NCBI GenBank assembly: GCA_035345895.1
Contig: DAORDI010000035.1
Span: 1 to 28,771 of the forward strand
DNA length: 28,771 bases
Direction: 5' to 3'
Source: DAORDI01 sp035345895
GTDB lineage: Bacteria > Spirochaetota > Leptospiria > Leptospirales > Leptospiraceae
This document shows positions 16,688 through 25,211 of the stretch, piece by piece (within the stretch, counting starts at the first letter, position 1; each line of letters begins with the position of its first letter). The notes beneath the pieces are model-generated. The model was given only the letters and a program-made list of their open reading frames with translations, ran no database searches and was not told the DNA's origin. The position numbers were made by a program, and so were the translations under genes.

Positions 16688-18935
16688 TATCTATCATATA
16701 GAAGAAAAGATTTATCTCTGGGTGATGGACAGTGAAGGGAAGATGCATGTTTTTCAGGACTGTCATTATCCTGTAATTTATCTTCATGGCAGACAGGATA
16801 TAATGGACAGAATTGTCGCAAGACTGCGGGACTTGAATGCCCTTTCCGAAGAACCATCCTGGGAAATACGGAAACATTTTTATTCAAATCAGGAATGCAG
16901 AGCGCTCAGACTGAGCGTTTCAAAGCCATCCATACTTAAGAAAATGCATAAAAAGCTTTATGTATTCTACGGAATATTCGATATCTATCACAGCGATATT
17001 GATCTGCTGTCGCATTATATGAATTTCAGGAATATTTTTCCTCTTGCTCTCCTGGAAATCGAATCGGAAGGAGACAGAATCATTCGGATAAAGTCTCTGG
17101 AAGATATTCATTCCCTTGAATATGAAATTCCCAGAATGAAGATTATGGAAATGAAACTCTCTCAGAGTCATCGCCTTCCGATTTCCTTGAAAAATCATAT
17201 TGTTTTTAAATCAGGATATAATATATACAAAATATATAATAATGATCCGAAGAAGATGATTTCGGAAATCAATGCGGTAATGGAAATAGAAGACCCTGAT
17301 GTGATTCTTTCTTCCTTCGGCGATCAGAAGATTCTTCCGGTCCTGTTCAGCATATCCCAGGATTTGAAAATTCCGCTTCTGCTGGACAGAGATACAAAAA
17401 TGAAAACAGTAAGGACTATTCTGACAAAAGGTACAAGTTATAATACTTATGGACAGTGGATATACAGGGCCGCATCATATCCTCTTTTCGGCAGGTGGCA
17501 TATTGACAGTCAGAATTCATTTGTATACAAGGAAACAGAACTTCACGGCATTATTGAACTTGCGAGAATCAGCAGAATTCCTGTGCAGAAGCTTGCACGC
17601 TCATCCACCGGCACTGCACTTACAAATATAGAGACATTTACTGCAATTGAATGCGGATATCTTGTGCCCTGGCAGAAAAGTTCGCTGGAAAATCCTAAAA
17701 CTGCTTATGAACTGCTCCAGATTGACAAAGGAGGACTTGTCTTTCAGCCTTCTGTCGAGGAAACAAGAGTCTATGAAAATGTGGCGCAGCTTGATTTCAG
17801 TCAAATGTATCCTTCCATTATGGTGAATCATAACCTTTCTCCTGAAACAGTCAACTGCATATGCTGCAATCCCGAAACATCGCCTAGGGTCCCTGATACT
17901 CCCTATCATATATGCACAAAAAGAAGAGGAGTTGTTTCACTTTCTCTGGAAAGGATTCTTGAAAGAAGAAAACACTGCAAGGACAGAATGAAGGAGACAT
18001 TCGGAAGGGAGAAGGAGCTGTATAATGCGAGGCAGGAAAGTCTGAAATGGATGCTTGTGACCAGTTTCGGCTATCTTGGTTACAGGAATGCCAAGTTCGG
18101 TAAACTGGAGAGTCATGAAAGCGTGACTGCCTTCGGAAGAAATAAACTCCTCTCCGCAAAAGAAATCTCCGAGGATTTCGGATATGAGTTCCTGCATGGA
18201 ATTACGGACTGCATTTTTCTGAGAAGACGAGATGGTGCAGGGTTTTTGCGTAATGAGCTGAATGCCGTATGTTCACATATTACGAAAGAGACTGGAATCA
18301 ATATGAGAGTTGAAGCAAATTTTTCCTGGTTGGTGTTCCCACCGTCAAAATCAGATCAGCAGCTTCCTGTGATGAACAGGTATTTTGGAAAGAAATCCGA
18401 GGGTAGTGTGAAGTTCAGGGGACTTGCGGCAAGACGCAGGGATATGCCTGTTTTTGTCCGATCAGCACAAATTGAGCTTCTTTCTGTGATGGAAAATGCT
18501 TTCTCCATAAATGAATTGAAGGAACTCCATTCTAAAGTTGATTTGCTTTATGAAAAATTTGCATCAGAATTGAAACTGGGCAATATTGAATGGCAGGATC
18601 TTCTAATAAGAAAGACTGCAGGAAAATCACTTGAAGAATATGAAATGGATACAGGAACATCTCTTTCAATGCAGGAACTCCAGGAATATGGTATTGAGAT
18701 CCAGGCAGGAGAAAAGGTTAAATATGTTGTTGTATCTCAGAAAAATAAAAATAAGTCATTACGTTATCTCTCTGAAGAAAAAGCACTTGCAGAACAGAAT
18801 AAAAATGCAGTATTTGATCTTAAGCATTATGAAAAACTGCTTATGAATGCTTTTGAAGAAGTTTGGCAGTATTTTGCGTATCCTGAGTATTTTCAGGAAG
18901 TGAGAGAAAGGCAGAAATTTATTCTTTTTGCATAA
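16668..18935 (+). CDS. Divergent family-B DNA polymerase
   Basis: 755 residues. Polymerase motif A is DFSQMYPSIMVNHNLSPET (catalytic Asp376), motif B lies at KWMLVTSFGYLGYRN (Lys460), and motif C is HGITDCIFL, where the usual DTD reads ITD (Ile512, Asp514). A Cys/His cluster after motif A (CICC ... YHIC) looks like a small zinc-binding insert. The N-terminal part resembles the 3'-5' exonuclease fold: LLEIES at the Exo I position (Glu130, Glu132 instead of Asp-x-Glu), DPDVILSSFGDQKILPVLF at Exo II, then GRWHID and SSTGTAL. It fits a bacterial PolB family distinct from E. coli Pol II, probably acting in repair or damage tolerance rather than replication. The start overlaps the upstream small gene. 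From about 18480 to the end the DNA is clearly more AT-rich than the rest of the gene. Confidence 0.88.
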   Translation: MKGRLFDIYHIEEKIYLWVMDSEGKMHVFQDCHYPVIYLHGRQDIMDRIVARLRDLNALSEEPSWEIRKHFYSNQECRALRLSVSKPSILKKMHKKLYVFYGIFDIYHSDIDLLSHYMNFRNIFPLALLEIESEGDRIIRIKSLEDIHSLEYEIPRMKIMEMKLSQSHRLPISLKNHIVFKSGYNIYKIYNNDPKKMISEINAVMEIEDPDVILSSFGDQKILPVLFSISQDLKIPLLLDRDTKMKTVRTILTKGTSYNTYGQWIYRAASYPLFGRWHIDSQNSFVYKETELHGIIELARISRIPVQKLARSSTGTALTNIETFTAIECGYLVPWQKSSLENPKTAYELLQIDKGGLVFQPSVEETRVYENVAQLDFSQMYPSIMVNHNLSPETVNCICCNPETSPRVPDTPYHICTKRRGVVSLSLERILERRKHCKDRMKETFGREKELYNARQESLKWMLVTSFGYLGYRNAKFGKLESHESVTAFGRNKLLSAKEISEDFGYEFLHGITDCIFLRRRDGAGFLRNELNAVCSHITKETGINMRVEANFSWLVFPPSKSDQQLPVMNRYFGKKSEGSVKFRGLAARRRDMPVFVRSAQIELLSVMENAFSINELKELHSKVDLLYEKFASELKLGNIEWQDLLIRKTAGKSLEEYEMDTGTSLSMQELQEYGIEIQAGEKVKYVVVSQKNKNKSLRYLSEEKALAEQNKNAVFDLKHYEKLLMNAFEEVWQYFAYPEYFQEVRERQKFILFA

Positions 18936-18941
18936 AGAGAA

Positions 18942-18947
18942 AGGAGG
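18942..18947 (+). promoter_or_regulatory. Strong ribosome binding site deciding the SRAP start
   Basis: A perfect AGGAGG lies ten bases before the ATG at 18958. It supports that start over an in-frame TTG at 18928. The Cys that must be residue 2 in SRAP proteins directly follows this ATG. Confidence 0.8.
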
Positions 18948-18957
18948 TTCTTCAGTT

Positions 18958-19599
18958 ATGTGCGGAAGGTACGGACTTCCTACAAAGATTTCTAAGGCAG
19001 TCGAAAATCTGGAATTTTATAGAGAAATTGCAAGATTGAGAGATCGAATTCCGAAGCAGAATGAGGCTTATCCGGGATCAAAGGTTCCCGTAGTCAGAAA
19101 ACGGCTGACAATGAATACGGTTGAGTTCATTCAGTGGGGAATAAAACCTGATTGGGCAGATAAAACCCTGATAAATGCACGAAAAGAAAACATCATGTCT
19201 TCAAACTTTTGGAGAAATTTCTTTCTTCAGGAAAGATGTCTGATTCCTGCATCATATTTTGTGGAGTGGCAGATGTCAGAAGGAAAAAAGATTCCCTGGC
19301 AGGTCAGTCTTAATGATAAAGAAATGTTCTTTTTTGCAGGCTTTATAGTCAAACTGCAGGATAAAAAAAATGAAAATACTGAGTCCTGTGTCATCCTGAC
19401 TGAAGGAGCAAATTCCTTAATGAAAGAAATTCATAACTATGGTCCGAACAGGCACAGACAGCCGCTGATTCTTTCCGATGAAAAACATGAGTCATGGATC
19501 AGTAATTCTGACTTGACTGATATGCTGTCCGAGGAAAGTCTTTCATCTGAAAATATGAAAGCTTCTAAAGTAAATGATAATCAAGCTTTATTATTTTAA
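18958..19599 (+). CDS. SRAP-domain abasic-site processing protein (YedK/HMCES family)
   Basis: 213 residues, normal for the family. It begins MCGRYGLP, so Cys2 becomes the N-terminal residue that forms the thiazolidine crosslink with abasic sites in single-stranded DNA. The other active-site residues fit E. coli YedK well: Asn73, Arg75 and Glu77 in INARKE, Glu103 in ASYFVEWQ, and His159 in KEIHN. AGF (127-129) is also conserved. SRAP proteins shield abasic sites in single-stranded DNA, mostly at stalled forks. The gene follows the PolB gene by 22 bp and has the best ribosome binding site in the cassette, so it is probably part of the same operon. The stop is 10 bp from the convergent DUF1564-like stop. 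Confidence 0.93.
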   Translation: MCGRYGLPTKISKAVENLEFYREIARLRDRIPKQNEAYPGSKVPVVRKRLTMNTVEFIQWGIKPDWADKTLINARKENIMSSNFWRNFFLQERCLIPASYFVEWQMSEGKKIPWQVSLNDKEMFFFAGFIVKLQDKKNENTESCVILTEGANSLMKEIHNYGPNRHRQPLILSDEKHESWISNSDLTDMLSEESLSSENMKASKVNDNQALLF

Positions 19600-19609
19600 C
19601 AAAAAAATA

Positions 19610-20137
19610 TTATCCAGTTTCTGTAAAAATAATTTTGGGATGAAGTTCCCTTCGGTATTCATTTCTGTCCCGGTTTAACCCAAATGCACCCAGCAGTTCC
19701 CATTCATGCTTTTCGGATCGGGTATACTCTGCAGTAATGCCTGCAAGTTTCAGAATAGCTCCCCATCCATTCAGATCCATAAGAAGGAGATATACGAATA
19801 GAAGGCATCTGCTTTTACCTGAAGCTGCAGAAAAAGCTCCCAGTTCTGCCCAATCATTATTCTGCGGTCTGAAATTTATTTTTTGAAGTTCCTGATTTTT
19901 CCATTGATACTCCGTTCTTACACCAGATGATGCATCATAGCAGAAAGAACGAAGCATAGTTCTGTAAAGTCCAATCAGATAACCGAAATACTTTGTTTTC
20001 CCTCCCTTGATTTTCAGTCGTCGATTAAAACGATTTATGAGATCTTTGGGAATCAAAAGAGTTGAAACTCCGCTTCCTTCCATCGCAAAGCTGTTTTGTA
20101 TTTTTTCCTGAAACAAATGAATGTTTATTTCTTCCAT
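19610..20137 (-). CDS. DUF1564-like protein (Leptospira-type paralogous family)
   Basis: 175 residues, no signal peptide. The segments VSTLLIPKDLINRFNRRLK, GGKTKYFGYLIGLYRTML, QELQKINFRPQNNDWAELG and SRCLLFVYLLLMDLNGWG match my memory of the DUF1564 family. That family is expanded in Leptospira genomes and is of unknown function. The first part resembles a ribbon-helix-helix or similar small DNA-binding fold, but this is speculation. It stands alone, convergent with the SRAP gene. No good ribosome binding site is seen; a TATATT ends five bases before the ATG. Confidence 0.65.
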   Translation of the reverse strand: MEEINIHLFQEKIQNSFAMEGSGVSTLLIPKDLINRFNRRLKIKGGKTKYFGYLIGLYRTMLRSFCYDASSGVRTEYQWKNQELQKINFRPQNNDWAELGAFSAASGKSRCLLFVYLLLMDLNGWGAILKLAGITAEYTRSEKHEWELLGAFGLNRDRNEYRRELHPKIIFTETG

Positions 20138-20309
20138 ACAAAATATACCTGTTTAAAAATGATCGTATCCCATAAAAAAATCGATCTTTTTGCACCTTAA
20201 ACGTATTTCTTGTTCGGATATGACTTTGCTCGAGGGGAGATCCTACAATGCTTTTTCAGGACAGTGACTGAAGGCGCAGGTCATATAATTTGGCCTGCAC
20301 TTTCAGAAA

Positions 20310-20942
20310 TTATTTTTTCAGAAGTTTAAAAGCATGCATCCATGAACCTTGACTCAGACCAGGAATACACCATAATATGCAAAGAGGCTCTATTGCTCTT
20401 GCTGCTTCAGCTTTTCCCATATCTTCAGTTTCCCATCCAAATTTGTCCAAAATTTCTTTGACATCAGTTTTGGCATTCTCGCTATTCCCGCAGATAAACA
20501 TAGAGGGTTTCCCACCGGGAAACTCTGGATTGACCATATGTGGAGATCCTACACAGCTGAAGGCTTTGACTAGGTTGGACTTGGGCAGAATAGCCTGGAT
20601 TTTTTCCAGAAGAGAGTCATTTGGGCCGGTAAAAAACTTCAGAACACCGTTCACCGGCGGTTCGTCCGCGATCGGATTATTTACATCAATGACAGTTTTC
20701 CCTGCAAAATTTTCTATCCCGGAAGTCTTTATGGCAGATTCAAACTGAGATCCTTTCACCGAGAGCACAAGGATTTCTCCAAATTTTGCAGCATCCGCAA
20801 AACTTCCTTTCCTGCCGCTCCATTTTTCCAGCTTTTGAGGATCTCTTGATCCCAGCATTACTTCATATCCGTGCTTTTCAAATCCGGCACCAAGAGTAAA
20901 AGCAACTGTTCCTGATCCGATAATTCCGATTTTCTTAGGCAT
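20310..20942 (-). CDS. NADPH-dependent F420 reductase-like Rossmann protein
   Basis: 210 residues. The N-terminal nucleotide-binding motif is KKIGIIGSGTVAFTLGAGF, followed by GSRDPQKL (31-38), whose Ser-Arg favours NADP(H) over NAD(H). VIDVNNP and KAFSCVG are further family-typical segments. The family includes F420:NADPH oxidoreductases and many bacterial members with other, mostly unknown, substrates. As I know of no F420 synthesis in spirochaetes, a different substrate is likely. The ATG is three bases after the stop of the polyprenyl synthase gene, with GGAGTAATTT as ribosome binding site, so both genes form one unit. Confidence 0.8.
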   Translation of the reverse strand: MPKKIGIIGSGTVAFTLGAGFEKHGYEVMLGSRDPQKLEKWSGRKGSFADAAKFGEILVLSVKGSQFESAIKTSGIENFAGKTVIDVNNPIADEPPVNGVLKFFTGPNDSLLEKIQAILPKSNLVKAFSCVGSPHMVNPEFPGGKPSMFICGNSENAKTDVKEILDKFGWETEDMGKAEAARAIEPLCILWCIPGLSQGSWMHAFKLLKK

Positions 20943-20945
20943 AAA

Positions 20946-21905
20946 TTACTCCACAAGTTCCTCTATTCTGGTAATCATAAGTTCTCTTATTTTCGATTCA
21001 GGGAAACTTTTCAGAAAGTTTACAAGTTTCACTGCAGTTCCTTTCATCGATTCCAGAGATTCTTTTTCGATTCCCCGTTCTTTCATAAGATCCAGTATCC
21101 TTTTTTCGTCTTCCGATTTTTTTTCCTTCTTGGAAATAATTTCATGCACCGCTGACTGCTCTTTTTTTGGCGTTTTTTCCAAAAGCAGAATCACCGGATA
21201 AGTGTAAAGACCATTCTGGAAATCTTTCAATGGAATCTTTCCGCTTTTGTCTTTCTTCTCAAAATAATCAATATAGTCATCTTTCATTTGAAAGAGCATT
21301 CCCATATTAATTCCGAATTCTTTGAGGATCTCCTTCTGTCTTCCCGATGTTTCAGCCAGAATTCCCGCCGTCAGTGCGGCTGCACCGAACAATGATGCAG
21401 TCTTTCCATAAATTACTTTCTCGTAGATTTTTCTGGTAATCTTGGGGCTTTTCTCCCATTCCATCTGAATCAGTTCTCCTACAGAAAGATCTCTGATAAC
21501 AGAGGTAAAAGCGCTCATCAGCTCCGGATTTTTAAACTTGTTCAGGTGATCTATGCCGCAGGCGAGGAGATAATCTCCTCCAAGAATCGCCTGCTTGTTC
21601 CCATAAAGTTTTCCGACTGTGGGAACTCCACGCCTGAGTTCGGCTCCGTCGACTACATCGTCATGCAGGAGGCTTGCACCGTGGATCAGTTCAGCGATGG
21701 AACCGATATCGGCCCAGGAGTTCCCACTATAGCCGAGCATCTGAGAGAGAAAATAATGAGTGAGGGGCCGGATCCTTTTACCGCCCGACTCAATAACATG
21801 TTTTTTTATTTTTTTCAGAATCGGAAGGTCTTCCGAAATGATTTCCTTAAGTTTGCTGTCAAACTTTGCTGTCAGTTTTTTCAGTTCCAGGGAGGATATA
21901 GACAT
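20946..21905 (-). CDS. Long-chain polyprenyl diphosphate synthase
   Basis: 319 residues, typical length. The first aspartate-rich motif is LLHDDVVDGAELRRG (Asp82, Asp83, Asp86) and the second is MKDDYIDYF; GGKRIRP (41-47) binds isopentenyl diphosphate. The small residue Ala77, five positions before the first Asp, suits a long product such as the menaquinone side chain precursor. The enzyme condenses isopentenyl diphosphate onto an allylic primer in the cytoplasm. The exact chain length cannot be read from the sequence. The ATG at 21905 has a weak ribosome binding site. It is divergent from the large sensor phosphatase gene. Confidence 0.9.
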   Translation of the reverse strand: MSISSLELKKLTAKFDSKLKEIISEDLPILKKIKKHVIESGGKRIRPLTHYFLSQMLGYSGNSWADIGSIAELIHGASLLHDDVVDGAELRRGVPTVGKLYGNKQAILGGDYLLACGIDHLNKFKNPELMSAFTSVIRDLSVGELIQMEWEKSPKITRKIYEKVIYGKTASLFGAAALTAGILAETSGRQKEILKEFGINMGMLFQMKDDYIDYFEKKDKSGKIPLKDFQNGLYTYPVILLLEKTPKKEQSAVHEIISKKEKKSEDEKRILDLMKERGIEKESLESMKGTAVKLVNFLKSFPESKIRELMITRIEELVE

Positions 21906-22055
21906 ATATTACGATACGCTCTGAATCACATTCTGATGTAAAGGAAAATTCCCCTATTCTAATCTTCCTATGCCGTTCTGCCGATCGAAAAAGGCTTTAC
22001 AGACTGAAGATGGAAACTAACATGGTTCAGACGTTTACAGGGGCACAACTGAACA

Positions 22056-25000
22056 ATGCAGATCCTTACAGAATTATATCACTCCATTTATTTCAATTTT
22101 TTCTCTTTCGGTACTCTCCTGGCGACAGTGTTCATGCTGGTCTGCGGTGTATTTCTGATGAAGGTTCCAAAAATGCAGAGAAGTACATTTCATCTGGCAC
22201 TTTCTTATATCCTTTTCAGCATATTTTATTTCGGTTATTTTACAGCAGCAGTATTCTACCATCCTCTGGCCGCATATCATCGGTGGGTCACTGTCGGATT
22301 CATACTTCTTCTGGAGATTCACATTCTGCAGTGGTTTCTCCGGTATCCCAGAACAACTCATCCAAAGTTTGCCAGATGGGTGCTCTTCGGTCAGTATGCA
22401 CTTTCTCTGACACTGATACTGCTTTTTATTCTCAAGACGCTCCGATCGGAAAAAATCTATCATTTCAACGGGCACTACTGGGATTTTCAGGCGGAAGGGA
22501 TCAGTTATATTATCAGCTTAGTGATAATATTGTATGTGGTCATTATGATTCCGGCCAGCATTTGGAAAATGAGAATGCTGAAGGGGGCGGAAAAATGGGC
22601 AGTTCTGAAGGTGCTTCTTGGGGTGCTCGCCGGGGCGCTCATTCCTTCCTGGGCAAACAGTCAGAGCAGGGACGGTCTGCTGGAAAGAGGCACATATCTG
22701 AACCTTCTGGTTCTCATGGTCATTCTCGGTTTCTTTTATGTCATTATCGTGTATCTCAATACCACTAAGGAAAGAACTTCCTTCATGGCAAAGATCATAG
22801 GTATTACTTTGGTGACATTTCTGATTATGATGCAGGGAGTCAGTTTTATTGTGATGCAGGGGAGGGAAGCTGAATTTGATTCCATACGGATAGAGAATAT
22901 GGAAAGGGCTCTGGAAGGAGGGATTCGAAACCCCGGTATACAGTATATTCTGGAGCTTTCCTACGACAGGGGAGAGATAGTAAAAAAGGACTATCAGGAA
23001 AAATATGATCTTCGCCTTGAGCATATCCAGGTGGATCTGATGAACAATATCATTCTTGAGGAAATAGATCTGATTCCTGATGAAAGGCTCAGGGAGAATC
23101 TGCGAAAACTCCTGCTTTCCACTCATTCCGAATTCGAGGGTTATCAGAAATCTCTGCTCAGTTTCCTGGACAAGGCAGATACTGACGGTCAGGTTTTAAG
23201 GATATCGCTCCGCAAATATATTTCCAAGCTCAACCAGACTGCATTTTATTATTCAAACAAAATTTCGCTTATGGATGAGGAGAACTTCTGCAGAAACTCG
23301 GAAAAACTTCTGCGAAAGAAGGAAGACAGCCTCTTTTTCCGTCAGGCTCTGGAAAAACGCTACAGGGACTGTCTCTGGAACGGAAAGGAAATCTCCGTCA
23401 AGGAACTGAAATACAATATAGCCAAGTATTTCAGGCCATTCAAACGGGTGGAGGAAAGGCATTTCCGAAAAAGTCACAGTGATCTGCAGCATTTCATTAC
23501 TTACGGAAAATATTTTCCTGCCACGAAGACAATCCGTGAAGTCGGTTTTTCCTATGAGACTTACAGACAGTACATGCATACTCCTTCCAAACTCCAGAAG
23601 ATCATCCTTGCATTTGTGCTTATCGTCATCCTCTTTCTGTACCCTACATTTTTCAAGGACAGTCTGTCCTCTCCGCTGATGAGTCTTCTGGCCGGAGTCC
23701 GTCAGGTAAACAAGGGACATCTGAATGTACGTCTTCCGGTAAAGGTGGAAGATGAGATAGGATATATCACAGGATCATTCAATAAGATGGTGAGGTCAAT
23801 TGAGGATTCTAAAAACAAGCTGGAGGACTACGCCAACAGGCTGGAAGAAAAGGTGGAGGAAAGAACAAAGGAACTTGCATATTCTCTGGCACAGGTGGAA
23901 AATCTGAAAAGCCAGCAGGACGGGGATTATTTCCTGACCACACTGCTTCTCAATCCTCTGAGCATAAACGGATCAGCGAGCACTAAGGTAAAGGTGGATT
24001 TTTTCATCAAGCAGAAAAAGGAATTCAAGTTCAGATCCAGAAGCCATGATATCGGCGGGGATATGTGCATATCCCAGGAAATCACACTCAAGAAAAAGAA
24101 GTACGTTGCCTTTCTGAATGCAGATGCAATGGGAAAATCCATTCAGGGAGCAGGGGGAGTACTTGTTCTTGGGGCAGTCTTTCATTCCATCATACAGAGG
24201 ACTCATACGTACAAAGTGCAGTCTGAGGTTGCACCTGAATACTGGATCAAGAATACATTCAAGGAAATGCACAAGATATTTGAAAGTTTCAACGGTTCCA
24301 TGCTCATCTCTCTCGTATTCGGTCTGGTGGAGGAAAATACTGGACTGGTATATTTCATCAATGCAGAACATCCCTGGGTCATAGAATATAAGAACAGACA
24401 GGCCAGTTTCATTGAACATAATCTCAGCTTCAGAAAACTCGGCACGTCGGGAGTGGAGAGTGAAATATTTATTTCCACCTATCAGATGACTCCGGGTTCT
24501 CTGCTGATTATGGGATCGGACGGAAAGGACGACGTTGTGCTGAAGGGCAGGCCTGCGGAAGACCGATCAGTCAACGAGGATGAAACTCTTTTTCTGAAAA
24601 AAGTGGAGGAGGCGGACGCTGATCTGAACAGGATATTCAGCCTGATTTCGGATCAGTATGAACTGATCGATGATTTTTCTCTACTTTCCATTACGTACAA
24701 CGGGGATGAAAGTTATTACACTCAGGATGAACTTCAGGAGCAGGAAATTATAATGAAGCGCGGAGCTGCCTATTTCAGGCAGGCCAGATATGAGGATGCG
24801 ATTGCAATTCTGAAGTATGGACATGACGCATACAGGCTGAATTCTCATATCGCAGGTTTTCTTGTAAGGACATATATGAAGGCAGGAAAGCACAAAGAAG
24901 CTGCGGAGGCAGGTCTGGATTTTCTTCTGATCAAGGATTCCGACACGAATCTGATGCTCAGGGTATCTTACGCACTGAAAAAAAACAGACGCATAGAAGA

Positions 25001-25211
25001 AGCAATAGATCTTTCAGAACGGATCAAGCTGAGGGAGCCTTCCAATATTCCGAACCTGGTGCATCTCGCGGACATGTACACATACAGAAGAAATTTCAGA
25101 CGGGCAGACAAGCTCCTGAATAAAATATTCAGACTGGAGCCTGAGAACGAAGATGCAATAAAGATAAGACTGAAGCTCGACTCTTTTGCGTCCGAGGCAG
25201 CTGTATCATGA
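22056..25211 (+). CDS. Large membrane sensor PP2C phosphatase with HAMP and TPRs
   Basis: 1051 residues. The N-terminus holds seven or so hydrophobic segments (about 15-235). One more membrane segment (about 245-270), a long extracytoplasmic helical region (about 270-515) and another membrane segment (FVLIVILFLYP) follow. Then come a HAMP domain (about 545-595), a coiled coil, a PP2C domain and TPRs (about 890-1045). PP2C metal positions are GGD near 667, NADAMGKS with Asp690, GSDGKDD with Asp822 and DDFSLL with Asp872/873. The DAMGKS variant and QQDGDYFLT are shared with the phosphatase at 1660, so the two are paralogues with different sensor halves. AGGGG lies about 13 bases before the ATG. 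The stop overlaps the start of the potassium channel gene in an ATGA, implying coupled translation and a joint signalling role. Confidence 0.9.
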   Translation: MQILTELYHSIYFNFFSFGTLLATVFMLVCGVFLMKVPKMQRSTFHLALSYILFSIFYFGYFTAAVFYHPLAAYHRWVTVGFILLLEIHILQWFLRYPRTTHPKFARWVLFGQYALSLTLILLFILKTLRSEKIYHFNGHYWDFQAEGISYIISLVIILYVVIMIPASIWKMRMLKGAEKWAVLKVLLGVLAGALIPSWANSQSRDGLLERGTYLNLLVLMVILGFFYVIIVYLNTTKERTSFMAKIIGITLVTFLIMMQGVSFIVMQGREAEFDSIRIENMERALEGGIRNPGIQYILELSYDRGEIVKKDYQEKYDLRLEHIQVDLMNNIILEEIDLIPDERLRENLRKLLLSTHSEFEGYQKSLLSFLDKADTDGQVLRISLRKYISKLNQTAFYYSNKISLMDEENFCRNSEKLLRKKEDSLFFRQALEKRYRDCLWNGKEISVKELKYNIAKYFRPFKRVEERHFRKSHSDLQHFITYGKYFPATKTIREVGFSYETYRQYMHTPSKLQKIILAFVLIVILFLYPTFFKDSLSSPLMSLLAGVRQVNKGHLNVRLPVKVEDEIGYITGSFNKMVRSIEDSKNKLEDYANRLEEKVEERTKELAYSLAQVENLKSQQDGDYFLTTLLLNPLSINGSASTKVKVDFFIKQKKEFKFRSRSHDIGGDMCISQEITLKKKKYVAFLNADAMGKSIQGAGGVLVLGAVFHSIIQRTHTYKVQSEVAPEYWIKNTFKEMHKIFESFNGSMLISLVFGLVEENTGLVYFINAEHPWVIEYKNRQASFIEHNLSFRKLGTSGVESEIFISTYQMTPGSLLIMGSDGKDDVVLKGRPAEDRSVNEDETLFLKKVEEADADLNRIFSLISDQYELIDDFSLLSITYNGDESYYTQDELQEQEIIMKRGAAYFRQARYEDAIAILKYGHDAYRLNSHIAGFLVRTYMKAGKHKEAAEAGLDFLLIKDSDTNLMLRVSYALKKNRRIEEAIDLSERIKLREPSNIPNLVHLADMYTYRRNFRRADKLLNKIFRLEPENEDAIKIRLKLDSFASEAAVS

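Noticed and set aside
16668..18935. Polymerase gene as a pseudogene because of the altered motif C
   Set aside because: The frame is intact over 755 codons and motifs A and B and the second Asp of motif C are kept; the change looks like a family feature.
18928..18957. TTG start adding ten residues to the SRAP protein
   Set aside because: SRAP chemistry needs Cys at position 2, and AGGAGG is correctly placed for the ATG at 18958.
20276..20298. Hairpin GCAGGTC/GGCCTGC as terminator of the F420-reductase-like gene
   Set aside because: The stem is good (one wobble), but no T-rich tract follows on either strand.
22010..22768. 252-codon open frame on the plus strand
   Set aside because: It overlaps the sensor phosphatase in another frame, is rich in Ser, His and Gly without any recognisable domain, and looks like a shadow.
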